Source: Candidatus Gastranaerophilales bacterium
GTDB taxonomy: Bacteria > Cyanobacteriota > Vampirovibrionia > Gastranaerophilales > Gastranaerophilaceae
Assembly (NCBI GenBank): GCA_944325905.1
Contig: CALVBY010000011.1
Coordinates: forward strand, 1-32,864
Length of the DNA: 32,864 bases
Direction of reading: 5' to 3'
The position numbers and the translations under genes were made by a program. Below, one piece after another: positions 14,787 through 22,532 of this stretch (position 1 is its first letter; each line of letters starts with the position of its first letter). The notes below the pieces were generated by a model. The model saw only the letters and a program-made list of their open reading frames with translations. It had not been told where the DNA came from and made no database searches.

Positions 14787-16199
14787 ATGAAAGTAGCAGT
14801 AGCTCAAACCAGATTTAAAACAGCTGATTTTGATTTTAATTTTAACCAAATAATAGAACAAGTCCAAAGTGTTGATTGTGATTTGATAATTTTTCCGCAA
14901 TATGAAGTTGAGGAGACTGGCGGAAAGGATTTAGTCTTTGATGAAAAAGTTCAAGAGGCACAAGGTGATTTGTATGAAAAAATTGCCGAAAAGAACTATG
15001 ATAAAGCAATATTAATCGGTGATGTATTAATCCAAAACGGTGAAATAAATTTATCAGACGATGGTTTTTATATAGTCTGTGGGCAAAATGTATATGTTGA
15101 CGATATTTATCGTGATGATGTGGTTTGTGATTTATATGTTCTTGCCAAAAATAAGTATTTTGTTATGGAATCTTACAAAGAATTAATTGAGAGTATAAAT
15201 TCCAGAAATGATTTTATATTTATCAATGCTGTAGGTATGTCTGACGAAAGTATTTATGCTGGCGGAAGTTTTGCAAAAAATAAAGAAAATGAAATCGTCA
15301 AAGTAATGCCAATTTGTAAAACTGCCTGTGAATTGATTGATTTTTCAAATCCTATAAACTTCACTGAACAATCACAGGAAGAACTAGTGTATGAAGTTAT
15401 AAAATTCGGACTAAAAGAATATTGTGAAAATGCCGGCTTTAAAAAAGTGGTTTTGGGACTTTCTGGTGGTATTGATAGTGCTCTGACCGCTGTTTTGGCT
15501 GCGGATGCAATTGGGGCAGAGAATGTCTTAGGTATTATGATGCCTAGTATGTATTCCTCAGAAGGTAGCATTTTAGATTCAGTTAAGTTGGCACAAAATA
15601 TAGGGATTAAGACTGAAAAGCATACTATAACTCCTTTGTTTGATAATTTTATGGATAAAGTGGGACATGAAAAGAAACAGGATTTGGCTGAAGAAAATTT
15701 GCAAGCCAGATTAAGAGCCGTTATTTTAATGTTTTTCTCAAATCGTGATAATCGTTTGTTATTGTCTACCGGTAACAAGTCCGAGTCTGCAATGGGCTTT
15801 GGTACACTTTATGGGGATCTTGCAGGTGGCTTGAATTTGATTTGTGATTTGACTAAAACAAATGTCTACAGATTGGCTAATTATATAAATAGAAATGGCG
15901 AAAGAATTCCTAAAGAAATTATTGAAAAAGCACCTTCTGCTGAGCTTCATCCGGGACAAAAAGACCAAGACAGGCTCCCTGAATATGCAATCTTGGATGA
16001 TATTATAGAAATGTATGTTGAAAAGAATGTTCCGATTGATGAAATTTCTAAAAAATATGGAACAGAACTTGTGCAAGATACAGTTAAGAAAATATATAGG
16101 GCTCAATTTAAGCGCAAACAGGGTTGTTTAGGTTTGAGATTGACTGAAAGATCTTTCTGTCGCGGTGTTGATTATCCTGTAATGCAAAGGTTTTATTAA
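14787..16199 (+). CDS. nadE: NAD synthetase with a decayed glutaminase-like N-terminal domain
   Basis: The C-terminal half (about 195-470) is a full NadE synthetase: PP-loop SGGIDS (226-231), LLSTGNKSESAMGFGTLYGD, and GLRLTERSFCR. It amidates nicotinic acid adenine dinucleotide to NAD. The first ~186 residues follow the nitrilase fold used by glutamine-dependent NadE (VAVAQTRFKTADFDFN at the start, FIFINAVGMSDESIYAGGSF near its end). The triad looks lost, though: the usual Glu in FPE is Gln38 (IIFPQYE), the Lys-bearing LPNYxVFDE segment is absent, and no ICEDxW-like Cys motif is visible (only C98 and C114 are near). At 470 residues it is shorter than the usual 540-680. It may now use free ammonia (inference). 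AAGGAG precedes the ATG. Confidence 0.92.
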   Translation: MKVAVAQTRFKTADFDFNFNQIIEQVQSVDCDLIIFPQYEVEETGGKDLVFDEKVQEAQGDLYEKIAEKNYDKAILIGDVLIQNGEINLSDDGFYIVCGQNVYVDDIYRDDVVCDLYVLAKNKYFVMESYKELIESINSRNDFIFINAVGMSDESIYAGGSFAKNKENEIVKVMPICKTACELIDFSNPINFTEQSQEELVYEVIKFGLKEYCENAGFKKVVLGLSGGIDSALTAVLAADAIGAENVLGIMMPSMYSSEGSILDSVKLAQNIGIKTEKHTITPLFDNFMDKVGHEKKQDLAEENLQARLRAVILMFFSNRDNRLLLSTGNKSESAMGFGTLYGDLAGGLNLICDLTKTNVYRLANYINRNGERIPKEIIEKAPSAELHPGQKDQDRLPEYAILDDIIEMYVEKNVPIDEISKKYGTELVQDTVKKIYRAQFKRKQGCLGLRLTERSFCRGVDYPVMQRFY

Positions 16200-16201
16200 T
16201 C

Positions 16202-17350
16202 ATGGAATATTCTGATGCGGTTAAACTCTTAACCAGTCAGGGCAAATTCTATATTGAGCTCGGATTGGACCGAATTTCAAAAATTTTGGGTTTATTAGGG
16301 AATCCTCAAGATAACCTTAAATGTATCCATGTTGCAGGTACTAACGGAAAAGGTTCTGTTTGTGCGATTATTGAGGCTGTTTTGAGAGTAGCCGGTATGA
16401 AAACCGGTTTGTATACAAGCCCTCATATATTTGAATATACCGAAAGAATTAAGATAAATAATTGTGATATAACTAAAAAGGATTTTGCCAATTACGTTGA
16501 ATTGGTGTGTAATTTGGCTGATAAAAATGAAATTCATTTGACTGAATTTGAGATTTTGACAGCGGTTATGTTTAAGTATTTTTATGATAATAACGTTGAT
16601 GTTGTTATTCTGGAGACAGGTCTTGGCGGGAGATTTGATGCTACAAATGTCATTAAGTCAAACTTATGTTCAATAATCACTCACATCGATTTTGATCATA
16701 CAGAAAGATTGGGGGATACTTTATCTAAAATTGCCTTTGAAAAAGCAGGAATTATAAAAGAGAATTGTCCTATTTTTACATCAGAAGGTTATGAAGTATT
16801 TAAAGATGTGGCAGATGAAAAAAATGCTATGTTTATTCTGGTAGTACCTTTTGAAGATATATCCAGGCTCTCGCTGAAGGGTTTATGTCAAAGAGAAAAT
16901 CTTTCGCTGGCTCTGGCTGCTGTTAGGTACTTATTCCCGAGTATAGATGAAAATATAATTCAAAATGCCATATCTAAGGTACAGCACCCATGCAGATTTC
17001 AATTTATTAAAGACAAAAATATGATAATTGATGCCGCACATAACCCAAATGGAATAAGAGCTTTAAAACAGAGTTTGGATTTTTGGTACCCGAATTTGAA
17101 AAGAAGATTTGTATTCGGGTGTCTCAAAAATAAAGATTACAAAACAATGATGGCTGAATTGTTCGAGAAAAATGATGAAATTTATTTTTATAAATTTGAT
17201 TATCCAAATTCTGCCAATATTGAAGAGTTGCAATCTGCGTGTGATTATCCTTCAAAAGAATTCACCGGAAAATTCGATTACAATGACGGTAAATTGACTA
17301 TTGTTTGCGGTTCTTTTTATATGATAAAAGAACTGCTTGCAAAGTTATAG
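16202..17350 (+). CDS. folC: Folylpolyglutamate/dihydrofolate synthase FolC
   Basis: FolC adds L-glutamate to dihydropteroate (making dihydrofolate) and extends the poly-glutamate tail of folates. 382 residues, slightly short for the family (usually about 420). Motifs: AGTNGKGSV (P-loop), YTSPHIFEYTERIKIN (substrate loop), LETGLGGRFDATN, ITHIDFDHTERLG (Mg and ATP site), and the C-terminal IIDAAHNPNGIRAL. The region around 190-230, where many FolC proteins have extra strands, is compact here. It starts two bases after the nadE stop, last in the operon. The 3' end carries a hairpin (17310-17333, GTTCTTTT with AAAAGAAC) that could help stop transcription before the convergent glycosyltransferase gene, three bases away. 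Confidence 0.93.
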   Translation: MEYSDAVKLLTSQGKFYIELGLDRISKILGLLGNPQDNLKCIHVAGTNGKGSVCAIIEAVLRVAGMKTGLYTSPHIFEYTERIKINNCDITKKDFANYVELVCNLADKNEIHLTEFEILTAVMFKYFYDNNVDVVILETGLGGRFDATNVIKSNLCSIITHIDFDHTERLGDTLSKIAFEKAGIIKENCPIFTSEGYEVFKDVADEKNAMFILVVPFEDISRLSLKGLCQRENLSLALAAVRYLFPSIDENIIQNAISKVQHPCRFQFIKDKNMIIDAAHNPNGIRALKQSLDFWYPNLKRRFVFGCLKNKDYKTMMAELFEKNDEIYFYKFDYPNSANIEELQSACDYPSKEFTGKFDYNDGKLTIVCGSFYMIKELLAKL

Positions 17351-17353
17351 TTT

Positions 17354-18910
17354 TTAATCTTCACTGCCTTTGGTTACCATTTCCTCTATCAAACTGTTTA
17401 ATCTTGCAGGAGAAAATTTTGAACAAGAATTCCAAATTAATGTTGGTTTTGGTTCTTTGATTGATGGGCTCGGGTAGTCACAGTTGCATACACCTTTTAG
17501 CATGTTTGTTGAACCGTCAACAGAGGAAGTGAAATGTGAACAGCAATTACAAATTTTTAAAATAAATCCGTAATCATCTAATTTGGATTTTAATTCTTGC
17601 AAAGCATCTATCATTCTCAGATGACCGCCTGTTGTGTATTTTTTATTTTTGAAAATAAATCTTACCTTTGACAATTCCTTGTCTGATATGAATTCAAGCT
17701 TGCAAGGCAGATCGCTTTTGCCTGTTGAAACAACTACGTCAATTGAGAGTTTATCTTTTTCATTTGAAACACGCCCCTCACCTATTTTCGCTAATAAATT
17801 GCGAATAGGTGGAAGATTTTTTATCATATGTCCCAGTGAATATATCGGATAAAGGCATAACAAAAGAATCTCTTTTATGTTTAGTTTTGAATTTATCAAA
17901 CTTATTCCAAATCCTGCTATAAGCAAGATAAATGTTAATAATACAACTTTGAAGTCTACAAAGAAATAGTACCTGTAAGAATGTTTCATAAGACCTAAGT
18001 ATGAAATTACAAGTACCCAAAAACTTGGTGCGATTAAAGAAAATACGTGTTCTGTAAATACAAAGTTCTTTGTAAATATTCCTCTTATGCAGTTTTTGAA
18101 TAGTTTTAATCTTTGAGATAATCTTGGGCGCTTGAAAATGTAACCTTCTGCGTTTACAAAGGTTTGTATATTAGGATTGTAAGTGCATTTGTAACCAATT
18201 TTTGAAAGCAGCAGGCTATATTTGAGTTCGCTATCAATACTTTTGAAATCAACTTCGCCAATTCTGTCAACGATTTCTTTTTTGATTATAAATACACCGG
18301 AATCTGCCTGTGATGCAAGTCCGAATAAGGATCTTGCTTGGCGGATAAAATTCATATGATATTTTTGATAAACTGCTTTGATACTATCAATTATATCTAA
18401 ATTATCAGTCATCATAAGGGTTTCGCCACTTAATACCGAATTTTTGACTAATGCTGAATTGACAGTTGATAAAAAGTCCGTTGAAATACTTCTATTCCCA
18501 TCAATAAAGATATAAGAATCTATCCATTGATCCTGTTTAAGTTGTTCTATCAAAAGTGATATAGATTGATCTTTTCCCAAAGTCCCGTTGTCTTTAAAGT
18601 TGATAACATTTACGAATCTATTTGTGTTAAATATCAATTCTGATCCATCATTGCAGTTATCCAAAATTGCAAAAACTTTAAAGCAATCAACTGGATAATC
18701 TTGCAGTTTTATTTGGTTAATAAGACTTTCAAGGGTGGCTTTATTATTGTGTGAATATATTACAACAGCCAGGTGATCTTTTTCCTCATATTGTGAGTAT
18801 CTTTTTTCAATCTTAAAAGGTTTGTCCTTTAAATTTTTGAGCGCCAGTGCCAGAAAATAAACTGAATAAATCGCTATATATAAGTATAATAAATCCAAAA
18901 TGTATTCCAT
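17354..18910 (-). CDS. GT2 glycosyltransferase with a Cys-rich C-terminal domain
   Basis: 518 residues. An N-terminal membrane helix (4-24) is followed by a GT-A domain: AVVIYSHNN (48-56), AILDNCNDGSE (81-91, nucleotide-sugar loop), FIDGNR (135-140, DxD position), ADSGVFIIKK, and IDSELKYSLL (225-234, ED-like acid). The QxxRW site reads SQRLKL (265-270), so the Arg and Trp are replaced. Two or three further helices span about 288-365. After that comes a domain not usual in GT2 proteins (about 385-518), with six Cys in three groups (C454, C456/C457, C475/C477, C496), probably cytosolic. A membrane polysaccharide or glycan synthase is likely; donor and product unknown. The ATG has AGGAAGGA upstream. 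Confidence 0.82.
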   Translation of the reverse strand: MEYILDLLYLYIAIYSVYFLALALKNLKDKPFKIEKRYSQYEEKDHLAVVIYSHNNKATLESLINQIKLQDYPVDCFKVFAILDNCNDGSELIFNTNRFVNVINFKDNGTLGKDQSISLLIEQLKQDQWIDSYIFIDGNRSISTDFLSTVNSALVKNSVLSGETLMMTDNLDIIDSIKAVYQKYHMNFIRQARSLFGLASQADSGVFIIKKEIVDRIGEVDFKSIDSELKYSLLLSKIGYKCTYNPNIQTFVNAEGYIFKRPRLSQRLKLFKNCIRGIFTKNFVFTEHVFSLIAPSFWVLVISYLGLMKHSYRYYFFVDFKVVLLTFILLIAGFGISLINSKLNIKEILLLCLYPIYSLGHMIKNLPPIRNLLAKIGEGRVSNEKDKLSIDVVVSTGKSDLPCKLEFISDKELSKVRFIFKNKKYTTGGHLRMIDALQELKSKLDDYGFILKICNCCSHFTSSVDGSTNMLKGVCNCDYPSPSIKEPKPTLIWNSCSKFSPARLNSLIEEMVTKGSED

Positions 18911-18962
18911 AAAAGTCTATTCCTTCCTCTCAACATTTTAGTTAAAACCATGAAAAATTTCC

Positions 18963-18991
18963 ATTACATGTAAATAAATGTAATAAAGCAA
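18963..18991 (-). promoter_or_regulatory. Promoter of the GT2 gene
   Basis: Minus strand TTGCTT (18991-18986), 17-base spacer, TGTAAT (18968-18963). The -10 is one arm of an inverted repeat, ATTACAT (18963-18969) with ATGTAAT (18978-18984), so a repressor site is possible. The leader would be about 46 bases. Confidence 0.45.
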
Positions 18992-19007
18992 TGATTTGCA
19001 AGTGTTT

Positions 19008-19021
19008 AATTCGTGCGAATT
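19008..19021. repeat. Palindrome AATTCGTGCGAATT
   Basis: A 14-base near-perfect palindrome (six-base arms around TG) in the 247-base gap between the GT2 gene and the protease gene. It does not match the Gram-positive LexA box and I cannot name a factor. Confidence 0.35.
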
Positions 19022-19052
19022 TATGTAAGTGTATTTTTGTAATGATAAATTA

Positions 19053-19081
19053 GTTCTTAAAATTTTAATAATTTTAAGAAC
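19053..19081. repeat. 12-base AT-rich inverted repeat upstream of the protease gene
   Basis: GTTCTTAAAATT (19053-19064) and AATTTTAAGAAC (19070-19081) are exact inverted copies with a five-base centre. No U-tract follows on either strand, so an operator or RNA hairpin is more likely than a terminator. It lies 77 bases before the protease ATG. Confidence 0.45.
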
Positions 19082-19157
19082 AAACCCAAAGTTAATTATT
19101 TGTGGGAATACTTTGTTATTAGAAATTATAGATAATGGCTTGGTAGAGGGATATAAA

Positions 19158-19823
19158 ATGAAAAAAATATTTTTTATTATATTGTTTTTTGTTGTAGGTT
19201 ACACACCGTCTTTCGCTTTGAATTATGAACCGGATGAGAAAATTAATATAACAGTTTATGAAAAAATCAATCCCGCAATAGTAGCTATTGATGCGCAATT
19301 GGATGATGGGGTATCAGCAGGAACAGGTTGTGTTGTTTCGTCGGATGGAGTTATTCTTACTGGTTCTCATGTAGTTGAAGATTGTAAAGACATTGATGTA
19401 ACTACTTATAATGGGCAAGTTTATAAAGCAAAAGTTATTGCTCAAATGGGAAAGAATAAAGATTTGGCACTGCTAAGAATTGAACCTAAATCTCCATTAA
19501 GTACAGTTAGATTCGGTGATTCCGAGGAAGTTAAAGTTGGACAAAAAGTCCTCGCAATAGGTAATCCTTTTGGATTTTCTGGAACACTAACACAAGGAAT
19601 TGTTTCAAGAATCGATTATGCCAAAAACAGAATACAAACTGATGCAGCTATTAATCCTGGGTGTTCAGGCGGTCCTCTTTTGAATTCGGCAGGTGAAGTT
19701 ATTGGTATTAACCAATCTATATATAATCCGGATAATAATATTTCCAATATTGGTATTGGTTTTGCAATCCCTGTTAATGATGCCAAAACTTTTATTCAAA
19801 ATACAAATCTTGTAAGTAAATAA
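19158..19823 (+). CDS. Exported HtrA/DegP-like serine protease without PDZ domain
   Basis: A 221-residue trypsin-fold protease. The start is taken at ATG 19158, which has AGAGGG upstream and begins a proper signal peptide (MKKIFFIILFFVVGYTPSFA, cleavage after about residue 20); the open frame extends further upstream from 19029 but that part is low quality. The triad is complete: His71 in LTGSHVVED, Asp102 in NKDLALL, Ser170 in GCSGGPL, where Cys replaces the usual Asn before Ser. The chain ends right after the protease domain (FAIPVNDAKTFI), so there is no PDZ domain and it is much shorter than DegP (about 450). It should act outside the cytoplasmic membrane on unfolded or specific envelope proteins. 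Neighbours give no direct clue. Confidence 0.9.
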   Translation: MKKIFFIILFFVVGYTPSFALNYEPDEKINITVYEKINPAIVAIDAQLDDGVSAGTGCVVSSDGVILTGSHVVEDCKDIDVTTYNGQVYKAKVIAQMGKNKDLALLRIEPKSPLSTVRFGDSEEVKVGQKVLAIGNPFGFSGTLTQGIVSRIDYAKNRIQTDAAINPGCSGGPLLNSAGEVIGINQSIYNPDNNISNIGIGFAIPVNDAKTFIQNTNLVSK

Positions 19824-19856
19824 TTTGCTTTGAAAATAGTTATTTATTCTAATTTA

Positions 19857-19865
19857 TGCTATATT
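19857..19865 (+). promoter_or_regulatory. Extended -10 promoter of the MlaE gene
   Basis: TGCTATATT: TG, one base, then TATATT (19860-19865), 31 bases before the ATG. The -35 position (TAGTTA at 17 bases) is weak, as expected for an extended -10 promoter. Confidence 0.45.
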
Positions 19866-19895
19866 AAATTGTGTGTTTAATTACGTTGAGGATAA

Positions 19896-20633
19896 ATGAT
19901 TAATTTTTTCGGGCTTTGTGTCATTAATTTAATAAAAAGCATAAAGTATTTATTACAAAAACAGGTTAAGTTTTCAAATATTATAACTCAAGCAGCTGCT
20001 ATAAGTTATGATTCATTAACCATATCGCTTTCAATTGCTTTTATTGCTGCTGCAGTAATTGCAATTCAGGTCTCAAAACAATTCCTAATGTCAGGTGCTG
20101 AGGCGTACATTGGTGGTACGATTGCTATTGTTATGATAAGAGAAATTGCGCCCGGATTTGTTGCCCTTGCAATAGGGGCGCGTGCCGGTACCGCAATATC
20201 TGCTGAAATTGCTAATATGCAAGTTACGTCTCAGGTTGATGCTATGAAGACGTTAAAAGTTGATCCGGTTGGGTACTATTTCACACCCCGAATTATTGCT
20301 GCAGTTATAACGGTTCCTATGGTGGTTTTGATTGCAGAAGTTATTGGGATATTGGGAGGAATGTTGGTTTCGTCAGCTACTATTTCTTTACATCCTGAAA
20401 GATATATGCATTCAGTGTGGGCTTGGCTTTCTACCAGAGACATATATATAAGCCTCTTAAAGGCATCAATTTTTGGCGGCCTTATTGCACTCGTTTGTGC
20501 TACGCAAGGGTATGAAACAAGAGGTGGTGCCAAAGAAGTTGGTATTTCAACTACTCAGGCTGCAATATTATCAACATTATATATGCTTATTGCTGATTTC
20601 CTTGTTAATTTGGTCTTTTATATTGCTAAGTAA
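19896..20633 (+). CDS. MlaE-type lipid transport permease
   Basis: 245 residues with about five membrane helices and the MlaE/YrbE pattern: an amphipathic N-terminal helix, FIAAAVIAIQVSKQFL, IREIAPGFVALAIGARAGTA (the conserved coupling-helix region that contacts the MlaF ATPase), EIANMQVTSQVDAMKTL, and the C-terminal GGAKEVGISTTQAAI. Permeases of this family move phospholipids between membranes as MlaFEDB, or act in the TGD/cyanobacterial equivalents, and imply an outer membrane. MlaF and MlaD genes are not beside it: the protease lies upstream and a convergent PilB-like gene is three bases away. The start ATG has GAGGAT upstream. The family call is secure; the substrate is not. Confidence 0.93.
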   Translation: MINFFGLCVINLIKSIKYLLQKQVKFSNIITQAAAISYDSLTISLSIAFIAAAVIAIQVSKQFLMSGAEAYIGGTIAIVMIREIAPGFVALAIGARAGTAISAEIANMQVTSQVDAMKTLKVDPVGYYFTPRIIAAVITVPMVVLIAEVIGILGGMLVSSATISLHPERYMHSVWAWLSTRDIYISLLKASIFGGLIALVCATQGYETRGGAKEVGISTTQAAILSTLYMLIADFLVNLVFYIAK

Positions 20634-20636
20634 AAA

Positions 20637-22019
20637 TTAAGCCAGATATTTTTGTACCGTGTCTTTATCGAAAACTTCAATGCTATCTCTAGCATGTATA
20701 AATATTATGCAGTTAATCAAAGATTTAAGTGTTTCAAAGTCTGAAAATGCCATTTTATTACGCATATCTTCCATGTTGTTTGCCAAAAATTCCATTATAA
20801 TGGTTTTCCCGTCAAACACAAGTCCTGCAAAATAATCAAAAGATTCTTTTGTTTTTATTCCTTCGAGATAAATTAAATCAGGTGATTGAAACTCTATGAA
20901 TCTTGAAGCCTTATCCATATTGAATCCGATATTTTCGTTTAATTCACATTGATTTACTCCCTTAAGGTTGTATTTTGCAATGCTCTCTAACGTCATGATA
21001 TTTTTTGAATTTTCTTTAGCGGCTTCTAAAAGCAGTGAATATATAACGTGTGTTTTTCCGCTCAATGGTGAACCGCATACAAGTATAATACCAGGTTCCT
21101 TCAATGACTTTTTAACAATTTTAAGTTCTTTATCTGATACAATAATTTTGTTTAACATTTTAGGAGGTTTGTATATCTTTAAGAAAATTCTTTCTCCCAT
21201 AATGGTTGGAAAAGTAGAAATACTAGCTACAACAACCATATCATCTACTTTGAAATTGAGTTTACCGAGTTGTGGAACTTCCGAAACCGAAGGATCAAGT
21301 TCAGCTAATGTTTTTAACTTAGCAACAAAAGATGCGGTAAGTACATTTGGTATTAGACCTTTATTTGTAAGTTCACCGTGTTTTTTGAAATTAACTCCCA
21401 GTCCATTATTCTCACCTTGAAAAGTTACTTCGTGAACTTCTTCTATAATAGCTTGTTTAAGGATTGCGCGTATAATTTTCTGAATATGGTTATCGCTTAA
21501 GTCTTCACTATGAAGCTCATCACGCCAATCGTATTCAACGTTTGTATCTGTGAATATCTCTCCAACAGTGCTGTCTTTAGTGTAATATTCTTCTATTTTT
21601 TTAATTATTCCAGGTTCTGATGAGATTACTGGCTCAATAGAACATTCGGCACTTTCTATAATTCTGTCAATAGCAAATAAATCCAAAGGATCAGCCATTG
21701 CTACTGTCAAAGTGTCCTCTATTTTAAAAAGAGGGATTATTCGGTATCTTTTTGCATCTGCATAACTAACATATTTGAGGCAATTAGTATCTAGTGAGTA
21801 ATCATCCAAATTTACGTATGGTATATGCAGTCTTGATTCTAAAAATTTTAATAAAGTTTCTTCGGTGATTACACCGGAATTTATAAGAGCCTGTCCGATA
21901 TTGATATTTTGAGCATCGGAAATTTCTTCGGCTTGCTCAATTGTTTCATATTGAACTAGTCCTGCTCTTACTAAATCATATTTGAGTTTTTCTAATGTTT
22001 TATTTGTAACTGTTTCCAT
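20637..22019 (-). CDS. Degenerate PilB/GspE-like ATPase
   Basis: 460 residues. Residues about 10-145 are an MshEN/GspE N-terminal domain (NIGQALINSGVITEETLLKF, IPYVNL, RIIPLF, LTVAMADPLDLFAID). The C-terminal part (about 180-460) is the hexameric ATPase fold with Walker A GSPLSGKT (316-323). Key parts are altered. The usual ILVGEIRDxET of Walker B reads IYLEGIKTKES (383-393), so the catalytic Glu is displaced. The Asp-box HIEP...RIDG region reads TFQGENNG...HGEL, and the zinc Cys cluster of PilB is absent. It probably binds but may not hydrolyse ATP, which suggests a regulatory paralogue of the pilus motor. The start overlaps the response regulator stop by one base (TAATG). Confidence 0.85.
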   Translation of the reverse strand: METVTNKTLEKLKYDLVRAGLVQYETIEQAEEISDAQNINIGQALINSGVITEETLLKFLESRLHIPYVNLDDYSLDTNCLKYVSYADAKRYRIIPLFKIEDTLTVAMADPLDLFAIDRIIESAECSIEPVISSEPGIIKKIEEYYTKDSTVGEIFTDTNVEYDWRDELHSEDLSDNHIQKIIRAILKQAIIEEVHEVTFQGENNGLGVNFKKHGELTNKGLIPNVLTASFVAKLKTLAELDPSVSEVPQLGKLNFKVDDMVVVASISTFPTIMGERIFLKIYKPPKMLNKIIVSDKELKIVKKSLKEPGIILVCGSPLSGKTHVIYSLLLEAAKENSKNIMTLESIAKYNLKGVNQCELNENIGFNMDKASRFIEFQSPDLIYLEGIKTKESFDYFAGLVFDGKTIIMEFLANNMEDMRNKMAFSDFETLKSLINCIIFIHARDSIEVFDKDTVQKYLA

Positions 22020-22384
22020 TACTCTTCCAGATATTGTTTAACTTTTTGAACTACTTCGCTTAAATCAAAAGGTTTTGTTATATATTCATTTGCGCCGGTT
22101 TCTTCTCCGATAAGTTTATCACCTTCTTGCGAGCGAGCTGTTATCATAAAAATAGGAATATTTTTATATTTATTATCATACTTTAATAATCTGCTTATTT
22201 TGTAGCCGTTAATTTTAGGCATCATAACATCAAGTATGATTAAGTCAGGTATTATTTCTTTAGCAAGTTTTAAACCATCCTCTCCGTTGTATGCACAGTA
22301 GCATATGTAGTCTGCAGACTCTAATACGAATTTTAAGCTTTCAACTATATCTTGTTCATCATCAACAATAAGAATTTTTTTCAT
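22019..22384 (-). CDS. Receiver-only response regulator (CheY-like)
   Basis: 121 residues, a single receiver domain with no output domain. The phosphorylation site is complete: Asp8/Asp9 (IVDDE), Asp52 (LILDVMMPK), Thr82 (MITAR) and Lys104 (ITKPF). It probably acts by protein contact, like CheY or Spo0F. A GGGGAG Shine-Dalgarno sits just before the ATG. It is co-transcribed with the PilB-like ATPase by a one-base overlap, so regulating a type IV pilus or a related ATPase is the simplest idea (inference). The hybrid kinase at 23314-25017 is a nearby candidate partner. Confidence 0.93.
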   Translation of the reverse strand: MKKILIVDDEQDIVESLKFVLESADYICYCAYNGEDGLKLAKEIIPDLIILDVMMPKINGYKISRLLKYDNKYKNIPIFMITARSQEGDKLIGEETGANEYITKPFDLSEVVQKVKQYLEE

Positions 22385-22404
22385 ACTTCTCCCCTGTTTA
22401 TATT

Positions 22405-22413
22405 ATTATATCA
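22405..22413 (-). promoter_or_regulatory. Extended -10 promoter of the response regulator operon
   Basis: Minus strand TGATATAAT (22413-22405): TG, one base, then a perfect TATAAT. RNA would start near 22398, about 14 bases before the ATG, leaving just room for the GGGGAG. Confidence 0.55.
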
Positions 22414-22532
22414 TGTTTCAATGAGGACAAGTTTTATGTAACATTTCGTAAAAAAGTTAAATAATGCAAAAAATTTTTTTTTTCGTTTTTTAGCTGTATT
22501 GTGATAAGAAACTGAAAGAAGGTAAAAATAAT

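Noticed and set aside
15254-16106. Minus-strand ORFs inside nadE
   Set aside because: Antisense frames of a conserved gene with no recognisable protein features.
19008-19021. LexA (SOS) box
   Set aside because: AATTCGTGCGAATT lacks the GAAC-N4-GTTC pattern and no SOS gene is adjacent.
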